Under the pieces are notes generated by a model. The model made no database searches and was not told the DNA's origin. It worked only from the letters and a program-made list of their open reading frames with translations. Shown here piece after piece: positions 1 to 5,517 of a stretch of 5,517 nucleotides of DNA. Numbering within the stretch: the stretch's first letter is position 1; the number at the start of each line of letters is the position of its first letter. The stretch is from Dechloromonas sp. GTDB taxonomy: Bacteria; Pseudomonadota; Gammaproteobacteria; Burkholderiales; Rhodocyclaceae. The stretch is from NCBI GenBank assembly GCA_013363835.1, contig CP054864.1:16866-22382 (forward strand). The letters are read 5' to 3'. A program made the position numbers and the translations under genes.

Positions 1-93
1 GAAGCCATAGCGGCGTTCCCAGACACGCAGAACGTCCTTGGAAAGTCCGGTGTCGCGTTCGACGGCGGCAATGTTGAAACCAGGGGTGCTCAT
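1..93 (-). CDS. MerR-family regulator, CarH/LitR/MlrA-like (N-terminus only)
   Basis: Reading leftward from the ATG at 93-91, 31 codons are open to the window edge. They begin [20 protein letters not shown] and continue with [11 protein letters not shown]. The [16 protein letters not shown] part is a MerR-type winged helix-turn-helix, and RVWERRYGF is the signature of the CarH/LitR/MlrA branch, where it is normally followed by a proline-containing wing. Members of this branch often carry a C-terminal B12-binding domain and act as dark repressors released by light, but that part lies outside the window, so the cofactor cannot be judged. A Shine-Dalgarno AGGA lies five bases before the start and sits inside the palindrome at 94-110, which suggests autoregulation. 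The gene is divergent from the operon at 199 onward and is its likely regulator. The family assignment is firm; light sensing is inference. Confidence 0.85.
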   Translation of the reverse strand, partial: MSTPGFNIAAVERDTGLSKDVLRVWERRYGF

Positions 94-110
94 ATTTGTC
101 CTGAACAAAT
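94..110. promoter_or_regulatory. Imperfect operator palindrome next to the regulator start
   Basis: ATTTGTCCTGAACAAAT is a 17-bp inverted repeat with one mismatched pair (C100 against A104). Its arms match those of the perfect palindrome at 169-183 (TTTGTCC / GGACAAA). It directly abuts the ATG of the leftward regulator gene and contains that gene's AGGA ribosome-binding site. Its right arm doubles as the first of three 11-bp direct repeats. A binding site for the divergent regulator is the simplest reading; no binding data can be seen in sequence. Confidence 0.6.
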
Positions 111-134
111 GTTAGACAAACCGTTGACAATTCG
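102..134 (+). repeat. Three tandem 11-bp repeats, probable CarH-like operator
   Basis: The 11-mers TGAACAAATGT (102-112), TAGACAAACCG (113-123) and TTGACAATTCG (124-134) follow one another without gaps. All three start with T and carry ACAA at the same position (105-108, 116-119, 127-130) within an RACAAW core. The 11-bp period puts each repeat on the same face of the helix. The third repeat contains the TTGACA -35 hexamer of the rightward promoter, so a bound protein would block RNA polymerase. From memory, CarH of Thermus thermophilus binds head to tail on 11-bp direct repeats covering a -35 box. The repeat is visible; its role is inferred. Confidence 0.6.
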
Positions 135-152
135 CTCTATGGCACCTATCTT
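124..152 (+). promoter_or_regulatory. Sigma70-type promoter of the rightward operon
   Basis: A perfect TTGACA (-35, 124-129) is followed by a 17-bp spacer and TATCTT (-10, 147-152; four of six consensus bases). Transcription should begin near 158-160, leaving a leader of about 40 bases before the peroxidase start. The -35 lies inside the third 11-bp repeat, and the palindrome at 169-183 falls about 10-25 bases after the start point. This is a classic layout for repression. Confidence 0.65.
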
Positions 153-176
153 ACGAACAAAACAATGATTTGTCCA
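148..176 (-). promoter_or_regulatory. Possible divergent promoter of the regulator gene
   Basis: On the minus strand, TGGACA (-35, 176-171; one mismatch to TTGACA) is separated by 17 bp from TAAGAT (-10, 153-148; four of six consensus bases). Its -10 overlaps the -10 of the rightward promoter, and its -35 lies within the palindrome at 169-183. Predicted transcription would start near 141 and give a leader of about 48 bases. The -10 is weak, so this remains a candidate. Confidence 0.4.
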
Positions 177-183
177 GGACAAA
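169..183. promoter_or_regulatory. Perfect 15-bp operator palindrome
   Basis: TTTGTCC-A-GGACAAA is a perfect inverted repeat with a single central base. It shares its arms with the imperfect palindrome at 94-110; corresponding points lie 74 bp apart, close to seven helical turns. It lies downstream of the expected start of the rightward transcript and overlaps the -35 of the candidate leftward promoter, so one bound dimer could affect both directions. Cooperative binding with the upstream sites is inference. Confidence 0.6.
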
Positions 184-198
184 AGCGAAGGAGTGATC

Positions 199-754
199 TT
201 GGTTTCAACATTCAAGCATTGGTTGGGCGTGGCGTGGTTGGTCGCTGCGGTCATGGCGCCGACGTCGGCTGCCGCCGCATGTCCGGCCTTGCTCGACCAC
301 ACGTTCCGGAATCTTCAGGACGGCAAACCGATGCCGTTGTGCCAGTACGCCGGCAAGGTGATCCTGGTCGTCAATACGGCCAGTTATTGCGGCTTCACAT
401 CACAGTACGACGGCCTCGAAAAGCTGTATGCGCGTCTCAAGGACGAGGGCTGGTCGTCCTCGGCTTCCCATCCAACGATTTCGGTGACCAGGAGCCGGGA
501 ACGGAGAAGGAAATCGCAGACTTCTGCCGGCTGACCTATGGCGTCGAGTTCCCGATGGTCGGGAAGACATCGGTCAGGGGCAAGGATGCCCATCCCTTTA
601 CGTGAGGCTGGCACAGATGAGCGACAGCCGCCCGAAATGGAACTTCCACAAATACCTGATCAGTCGCGACGCTAATCGGGTGATCGCCTTTTCGAGCTTC
701 ACTAGGCCGGATGACGAGGCGTTGCTGAAGAAGATCGACGAGTTCCTCAAGTGA
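199..754 (+). CDS. Exported glutathione peroxidase-like protein (two frameshifts)
   Basis: This is a thiol peroxidase of the glutathione peroxidase family, reducing hydrogen or lipid peroxides. The chosen start is TTG 199, because AAGGAG (188-193) lies five bases upstream; GTG 193 would be too close to it. The rebuilt protein has 185 residues, usual for the family. Residues 1-27 form a signal peptide (hydrophobic core 9-20, then SAAAA before Cys28), so it probably acts in the periplasm. The catalytic tetrad is present: Cys64 in NTASYCGFT, Gln98 in FGDQEPG, and Trp148-Asn149 in KWNFHKYL. It uses Cys, not selenocysteine. Cys110 in IADFCRLTYG sits where thioredoxin-dependent relatives have the resolving cysteine, so thioredoxin-like reduction may be more likely than glutathione. 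One base is missing after 450 (GGC-CTG expected) and one T is missing in the run at 597-599; the parts otherwise join exactly. It is first in the operon. Confidence 0.88.
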
Positions 755-791
755 ATCGAATGCGCTGCCGCCAGCGAGAAAGGATCATCAA

Positions 792-1611
792 ATGAACGCA
801 CCCGAGAAAATCTATCTTCCCGACGTCCAGTCGACGGCTGACGATCGTTGTCTGGCCATCCAGAGCGTCGGCGTCAAGGGCTTGCGCTACCCGCTACAGA
901 TCGAAACCGGCAATGGCGAAATGCTCGCTACGGTGGCCACGATCGCAATGAGCGTGGGTCTGCCTCCCGCGATCAAGGGAACCCACATGTCGCGTTTCGT
1001 CGAGATTCTCGAGGGCGGCGCGGCGTGCTGACCCAGGACGGCATCTTCCGCATGCTCGACGAAATGCTGCTGCGTCTCGAAGCGCGCAGCGGGCGCATCG
1101 AACTTGCCTTTCCCTACTTCATCCGGAAGGTGGCGCCGGTCTCCGGTGTCGAAAGCCTGCTCGACTACGACGTCGCCTACATCGTGGAGGCGCGCGAGGG
1201 CGAGTATGCCAGCCTCACCTTGCGCGTCATGGCGCCGGTGACCAGCCTGTGTCCCTGTTCGAAAAGATTTCCGACTACGGTGCCCACAATCAGCGCTCGC
1301 ACATCACGCTGGAAACGCGGCTGCGTTCGCTGATGAGCATCGAGGAACTGGTCCGTCTGGCCGAGGAAGAGGCTTCGTGCGAGGTGTTCGGGCTACTCAA
1401 GCGTCCCGACGAAAAGTGGGTGACCGAGCGCGCTTACGACAATCCGAAGTTCGTCGAGGATCTCGTGCGCGACATTGCCCTGCGCCTGATGCGTGAGCCC
1501 CGCATCGCCGATTGGCGGGTGACTTCCGAGAATTTCGAGTCCATCCACAATCATTCGGCCTTCGCCGAACTGCGCGGCAGCAACGACCAAGGGGACGATG
1601 ATGCGGCTTAA
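792..1611 (+). CDS. folE2: GTP cyclohydrolase FolE2, type IB (two frameshifts)
   Basis: This cytoplasmic enzyme converts GTP to dihydroneopterin triphosphate, the first step of folate and pterin synthesis. ATG 792 has AAGGA (780-784) seven bases upstream. The rebuilt protein has 273 residues, full length for the family. Family hallmarks are [10 protein letters not shown] near the N-terminus, [45 protein letters not shown] and GAHNQRSH. Cys154, His166, Glu208, Glu223 and His253 keep the spacing of the metal and active-site residues I recall from Neisseria FolE2 (147, 159, 201, 216, 246). One base is missing after 1024 (GCC-GTG expected) and one in or beside the A run 1262-1265. FolE2 often replaces zinc-dependent FolE under metal limitation; here it may instead supply folate or pterin for a stress response, for example a photolyase antenna, which is inference. 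Its end overlaps the next gene. Confidence 0.93.
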
Positions 1612-2910
1612 ACAGCGCATCGCCGTCGTCGGCGCCGGTATTTCCGGGTTGGCCAGTGCCTGGTTGCTGGCTGGTCGCCACGATGTGACCCTGTTCGAGG
1701 CCGGCGACTACCTCGGCGGCCATACCAATACGGTCGATGTCACGCTGGAAGGGAAAGCGCATCCGGTCGATACCGGTTTTCTGGTTTTCAACGAACGGAC
1801 CTACCCCAACCTGATTGCCCTGTTCGCGTTGCTCGGCATCGACACTGTCGAAACAGAAATGTCCTTTTCCGTCAGCCTGGAGAATCCCGATCTCGAGTGG
1901 GCTGGCAGCAATCTCGCTACCGTTTTCGGACAAAAACGGAATTTGCTGCGTCGCGAATTCTGGGCCATGCTCTCGGACATCCTCCGTTTCAATCGCGAAA
2001 GCGTCGCCTGGCTTGCGACCCATCCCGACCATCGGCGCAGCTTGCGCGACTTTCTGAACGCAGGTAATTATTCGGCGGCGTTTGCCGATTGGTACCTGCT
2101 GCCGATGGCCGCAGCCATCTGGTCCTGTCCGACGGGCCAGATGCTCGATATGCCGCTGGCCACCTTCGTTCGTTTCTGCTCGAACCATGGTCTGCTGCAG
2201 GTTTTCGACAGGCCGGCCTGGCGTACAGTCCAGGGGGTGGCCGGGAGTACGTGAGGAAGATCGCCGCGCAGCTCGACGACATCCGCCTGGCCTGCCCGGT
2301 GCATGGAGTGACGCGCGAGGGCGCCGCCCTGCGCGTGACCCATGCTGCGGGCAGCGAGCCCTTCGATCAGGTGATCATGGCCTGCCACAGCGACCAGGCG
2401 CTGGCCATCCTCGGCTCTTCGGCGAGCGACGCCCAGCGCGGTGTGCTCTCCGCCGTGCGCTACCAGCCCAACCGCGCTGTCCTGCATACCGATCGTGCCC
2501 TGCTGCCGCGCGACGAAAAGCTCTGGTCGGCATGGAACTACTTCGCCGGCAGTGGCGCACCCGGCGAGCAGCCGGTCGGCGTTTCCTACCTAATCAACAA
2601 GCTGCAGCCGTTGCCGTTCAGGACGCCGGTGATCGTCACGCTCAATCCGGTACGTGAACCCGACCCGGCCAGGGTCATCGCCGAATTCGACTATGCGCAT
2701 CCGATCTTCGACGGGCCGGCGATCGCCGCCCAGCAGCGCCTTGCAGAAGTGCAGGGCGAGCACGGCATCTGGCTGGCCGGCGCGTGGGGCAGCTATGGTT
2801 TTCATGAGGATGGCCTGAAATCGGCGCTGACCGTGGCCAATGGGATGGGTATCCAGGCGCCGTGGCAGGGTGGTGTGACTCACTCCCTGAGCGCGGCAAT
2901 CGTCGCCTGA
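1598..2910 (+). CDS. FAD-dependent amine-oxidase-like oxidoreductase (one frameshift)
   Basis: This is an NAD(P)/FAD-dependent oxidoreductase of the amine oxidase superfamily (COG2907-like), distantly related to phytoene desaturases. The N-terminal dinucleotide fold is clear: [15 protein letters not shown] (Gly12, Gly14, Gly17) with acidic Glu34 ending the second strand in [14 protein letters not shown]. Family blocks follow: [27 protein letters not shown], and near the C-terminus [19 protein letters not shown], which closes the FAD site. The rebuilt length is 437 residues, normal for the group. The start overlaps the end of folE2 by 14 bases; ATG 1601 is equally possible and better spaced from AAGGGG (1589-1594). 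One G is missing from the run 2233-2237: six Gs restore [12 protein letters not shown] across the break. Homologues sit beside DUF1365 and cfa-like genes in many proteobacteria, so a fatty-acyl desaturase or oxidase role is plausible. The substrate is unproven. Confidence 0.9.
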
Positions 2911-2917
2911 GACAGCC

Positions 2918-3683
2918 ATGGAGATTCGTCCGCAACTCTTTCTCGGCCATGTGATGCACCGTCGGCTGCGGCCGGTGATCAACGCCTTCGTCTATCCGGT
3001 ATTTTTCATCCGACTGCCGCTTCGCGATCTGGCGTCCGGAAATTGCGCTGTTTTCTCGGTCGACCGCAGCAACCTGCTCAGTTTCCGCCAGCGCGATCAT
3101 GGGCCACGTGATGGCAGCCCGCTGTTGCCATGGGTCGAGTCTCTGCTGCGCGAGCGAGGTCTGCCCTGCGATGGCGAGATCCTGCTGCAGACGTTTCCCC
3201 GGGTTTGCGGCTATGTCTTCAACCCGGTCAGCTTCTGGTTCTGCCACGACCGGTCGGGTGCGCTGATCGCGGTGCTGGCCGAAGTCAACAACACTTTCGG
3301 CGGCCACCACAGCTACCTGCTGCACAACATGGATGGCGCTCCCCTGCGGGATGGTCAGATCCTGCATGCGGAGAAAGTGTTCCACGTCTCGCCGTTCAAC
3401 GACATCGAGGGGGCTACCGCTTTCGCTTCCGGCTGGCGCGCCCTGTGCAGTCGGCTTGTATCGACTACGACGATGCCGAAGGCGAATTGCTGCTCACCGC
3501 GATCTCCGGAAAGGCGCAGGCGTGGACGTCAGGCGCGCTGCTTGGTGCCTTGCTGCGCATGCCATTACTGACTGCCGGGGTGATCTTCCGTATCCACTGG
3601 CAGCATTGAAGCTCTGGGTGAAAGGGGTGGCGTTCCGTGGCGCCCATCCTGCACGGCAACCTCTACAGGGATCGACAAAATGA
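2918..3683 (+). CDS. DUF1365 family protein (two frameshifts)
   Basis: This is a member of DUF1365 (COG3496), of unknown biochemical function. It is recognised by the opening LFLGHVMHRRLRPVINAFVY, then FPRVCGYVFNPVSFWFCHD, VLAEVNNTFGGHHSYLL, AEKVFHVSPFNDIEGGYRF, and near the end IDYDDAEGELLLTAISG and GVIFRIHWQALKLWVK. The rebuilt length is 255 residues, typical of the family. It starts seven bases after the oxidoreductase stop with no strong ribosome-binding site, so coupling is likely. Two single-base losses break it: one G from the run 3409-3413 and one G at 3603 (CAG-GCA expected). Its stop overlaps the next start as ATGA (3680-3683). Constant pairing with the flanking oxidoreductase and methyltransferase suggests an accessory or enzymatic role in the same lipid modification. 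That is inference from context. Confidence 0.88.
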
Positions 3684-4861
3684 ACGACACCATGATTCTG
3701 CGCGGCGTGGCTGGCCCCGGAAATGATGCCCGCCTGATTTTGGACATGCTTGAACACCTGCGCGGCGGCCGCCTTGAGGTCCGCCTGCCGGACGGTGCCA
3801 GCCGGCTTTTCGGCGAGGGCGAACCTGGTGTCAGCCTGCAGGTTCATGACGAGGCGATGTTTACCCAGGTGCTGGCGCGCGGGGACATCGGTCTGGCAGA
3901 GGCTTATCTCGACGGGGCCTGGATGCGTCGGACATCACCGGCTTGCTGGCACTGCTGGCCCGTAATCGCGACGTACTGAAAAAGGCGGTTTACGGTTCCT
4001 GGCGCAAGCTCCTCATGGCGCGTCTGCGTCACTGGCTGCATCGCAACAGCCGGGCCGGGAGCAAGCGCAACATCATGGCCCACTACGATCTGGGAAACGA
4101 TTTCTACAAGTGCTGGCTCGACCCATCGATGAGCTACTCCAGCGCGCTCTACCGTGCCGCAGACGATGGCGATCTGGAAACCGCCCAACGGGCCAAGTAT
4201 CGGCGCATCCTGCGGCACCTGAAAGCCGATGCCGGGCAGCACGTTCTGGAAATCGGCTGCGGCTGGGGCGGTTTTGCCGAACTGGCGGTTCAGGACGGAT
4301 TGCGCGTGACCGGCCTGACGCTCTCGCCCGCGCAGCTTGCATGGGCCAAAGCGCGCGTGCCGTCTGCCGACCTGCGCCTGCAGGATTACCGGGAGATTCG
4401 CGAACGCTTCGATCATGTCGTTTCGATCGAAATGTTCGAGGCGGTCGGCGAGCGCTGGTGGCCGACCTATTTCCGTGCCGTCGCCCGGGCGCTCAAGCCC
4501 GGCGGGCGGGCAGTGATCCAGAGTATCACCCTGCGCGACGATCTCTTCGCGCAATACCGCAAGGAACGGATTTCATCCAGCAATACATTTTCCCCGGCGG
4601 CATGCTGCCTTCGCGGGCCGCGTTCCGCGCCGCCGCAGCGCGTCAGGGACTGGCGGTACGCAGCGAATACGCCTTCGGAAACGACTACGCGCGTACGCTC
4701 GCCGCGTGGCGTCAGGCCTTCGAGGCGAACTGGCCGCAGATCGAGGCGCTGGGTTTCGACGAGCGTTTCCGTCGCCTGTGGCGGCTATATCTCTGTTATT
4801 GCGAGGCGGGTTTCTCGCCGGAAACATCGATGTCGTGCATTTCGAACTGTCCCATCGCTGA
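3680..4861 (+). CDS. CFA-synthase-family fatty acid methyltransferase (three frameshifts)
   Basis: This is an S-adenosylmethionine-dependent methyltransferase of the cyclopropane fatty acid synthase family (COG2230), expected to act on unsaturated acyl chains of membrane phospholipids. The rebuilt length is 394 residues, close to E. coli Cfa. ATG 3680 has AGGGA (3667-3671) eight bases upstream. Family features are NIMAHYDLGNDFYKCWLDPS (131-150), the SAM-binding loop VLEIGCGWGGF (189-199), SIEMFEAVGERWW (249-261), GTDFIQQYIFPGGMLPS (296-312), NDYARTLAAW (335-344) and LCYCEAGF (372-379). Glu254, Tyr337 and Cys375 match E. coli Glu239, Tyr317 and Cys354. However, Ser155 replaces Cys139 and Gln281 replaces His266, both bicarbonate ligands in E. 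coli Cfa. It may therefore make a methyl- or methylene-branched chain instead of a cyclopropane. One G is missing at each of 3921-3922, 4563-4564 and 4817. Confidence 0.9.
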
Positions 4862-4877
4862 ACATCGGGCAGCGGGC

Positions 4878-5447
4878 ATGGATTCTTCCCGGGAGGTTGG
4901 TTGCGGGCGCTCCCCGATTACGGCCAGGGCCAAGCTTGTCTCGCAACGGCGCGAGATCCTTTCAGTCCTTGCCGGCTGGCCCCTCGTCTGCCTGCCGGCC
5001 GTTGCGGCGCCCGACGTGCTTCCAGGCTTGAGGCGCTGGGGCAGTGGCGATTTTCGTCGTTTCGGATTCCTCGTATACCACGCGACGCTGTGGGCTGGCG
5101 AGGATCCGTCCATGCCGCCGCTTGCGCTTCGTCTTGAATACAGGCGCAGCATCGCCGGAAGCGCGATCGTCGAGGCAAGTGTCGCGGAGATGCGCCAACT
5201 CGGCGCTGCCGATGGCGACCTCCAGCGTTGGGGGAAGGCGATGACGCGGGTCTTTCCCGATGTCCGGGACGGCGATAACCTGACCGGCATCCACCGTGCC
5301 GACGGTGCCGTGTTCCTGTTCAATGGCAGCCTGCGGGGCGAGATTGCCGATCCCGAATTCGCCCGTCGCTTCTTTGCGATCTGGCTCGATCCGCAGACCA
5401 GTGCTCCCGCCTTGCGTGCCGCGCTGTTGCGCCGGCCGCCCGCCTGA
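4878..5447 (+). CDS. Exported chalcone-isomerase-like protein
   Basis: This belongs to the bacterial chalcone-isomerase-like group, a fold shared with plant enzymes and fatty-acid-binding proteins; no flavonoid chemistry is implied. From ATG 4878 it has 189 residues. A signal peptide is visible at about 24-44 (RR, then ILSVLAGWPLVCLPAVAA), so the mature protein begins near PDVLPG and lies in the periplasm. The mature part shows LRRWGSGDFRRFGFLVYHATLW, LALRLEYRRSIAG, VEASVAEMRQLG, FPDVRDGDNLTGIH, FLFNGSLRGEI and ARRFFAIWLDPQTSAPALR, all typical of the family. The start is uncertain: ATG 4878 lacks a good ribosome-binding site and gives a long N-terminal tail. An alternative is TTG 4936, preceded by AGGG, if one C was lost near 4942. 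It lies 16 bases after the methyltransferase stop and two before the next gene, suggesting a role in handling the modified lipid or its precursor. Confidence 0.8.
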   Translation: MDSSREVGCGRSPITARAKLVSQRREILSVLAGWPLVCLPAVAAPDVLPGLRRWGSGDFRRFGFLVYHATLWAGEDPSMPPLALRLEYRRSIAGSAIVEASVAEMRQLGAADGDLQRWGKAMTRVFPDVRDGDNLTGIHRADGAVFLFNGSLRGEIADPEFARRFFAIWLDPQTSAPALRAALLRRPPA

Positions 5448-5449
5448 CG

Positions 5450-5517
5450 ATGACTGCCGGGCACGTTCTTGCGTATGGCCTGCTCGGGTTGCCACTCGCC
5501 TTTGCGGCGCTGCCGGT
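5450..5517 (+). CDS. Probable MFS transporter, N-terminus only
   Basis: Only 22 codons are in the window: ATG 5450 opens a reading frame starting MTAGHVLAYG, followed by LLGLPLAFAALPV, a hydrophobic stretch that would be the first membrane helix. The AYGLLGLPLAF pattern resembles the start of MFS carriers of the glycoside-pentoside-cation symporter type, which often end operons of this kind. The start lies two bases after the preceding stop, so translation is probably coupled. The transported compound cannot be judged. The assignment depends mainly on gene context and this short match. Confidence 0.6.
   Translation, partial: MTAGHVLAYGLLGLPLAFAALP

Noticed and set aside
763..776. Small hairpin CGCTG-CCGC-CAGCG between the peroxidase and folE2
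   Set aside because: Only five pairs and no following T run, so it is not a terminator. Any effect on folE2 translation is speculative.
760..795. An 11-codon frame ([11 protein letters not shown]) ending as ATGA at the folE2 start, considered as a leader peptide
   Set aside because: No ribosome-binding site and no codon pattern suggesting attenuation. Chance is sufficient.
1397..2188. A 263-codon open frame on the minus strand opposite the oxidoreductase
   Set aside because: It matches no family I recognise and lies antisense to a well-conserved gene. Long antisense frames are common in GC-rich DNA.
2675..3385. A 236-codon minus-strand open frame across the oxidoreductase-DUF1365 junction
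   Set aside because: No recognisable motifs; it spans the end of one conserved gene and the body of another on the opposite strand. It is a codon-bias shadow.
199..4861. Programmed frameshifting as an explanation for the broken genes
   Set aside because: Ten sites in unrelated genes, all lacking one base and with no shared slippery heptamer, fit sequencing error far better.
4110..5447. A 445-codon open frame that seems to fuse the methyltransferase C-terminal part to the chalcone-isomerase-like protein
   Set aside because: The real methyltransferase frame ends in NIDVVHFELSHR and stops at 4859-4861 once the missing G at 4817 is restored. The fusion is produced by the frameshift.

Overview
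The window looks like chromosomal DNA from a GC-rich betaproteobacterium, possibly Rhodocyclales-like. This rests on codon use, on the protein sequences and on the gene order; the lineage is inferred and no marker gene is present. One divergent control region (about 94-198) separates the start of a leftward MerR-family regulator gene (1-93, only the first 31 codons visible) from a tightly packed rightward operon that runs off the right edge.

Rightward order: exported glutathione peroxidase-like protein (199-754), GTP cyclohydrolase FolE2 (792-1611), FAD-dependent amine-oxidase-like oxidoreductase (1598-2910), DUF1365 protein (2918-3683), cyclopropane-fatty-acid-synthase-family methyltransferase (3680-4861), exported chalcone-isomerase-like protein (4878-5447) and the first 22 codons of a probable MFS transporter (5450-5517). 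Most neighbours overlap or lie within 20 bases, so co-transcription and translational coupling are likely. No tRNA, rRNA, CRISPR, insertion sequence or convincing terminator was seen.

The regulator's visible helix-turn-helix carries the RVWERRYGF signature of the CarH/LitR/MlrA branch of MerR proteins. The control region holds three direct repeats of an RACAAW core spaced exactly 11 bp apart, the last lying on the -35 box of the rightward promoter. It also holds a perfect 15-bp palindrome just after the expected transcription start. This resembles the head-to-tail operators of B12-dependent light-sensing CarH repressors. My working model is a light- or photo-oxidative-stress-induced operon. 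In it, the oxidoreductase, DUF1365 protein and methyltransferase modify membrane fatty acids, the peroxidase removes peroxides, and FolE2 supplies pterin/folate.

As written, none of the five genes from the peroxidase to the methyltransferase is intact. Ten single-base deletions interrupt them, most in runs of identical bases, and an eleventh may affect the chalcone-isomerase-like gene. Every shift is in the same direction and the downstream coding sequence is fully conserved. This points to sequencing or assembly errors in a draft or metagenomic contig rather than gene decay. Coordinates below span the reconstructed genes.
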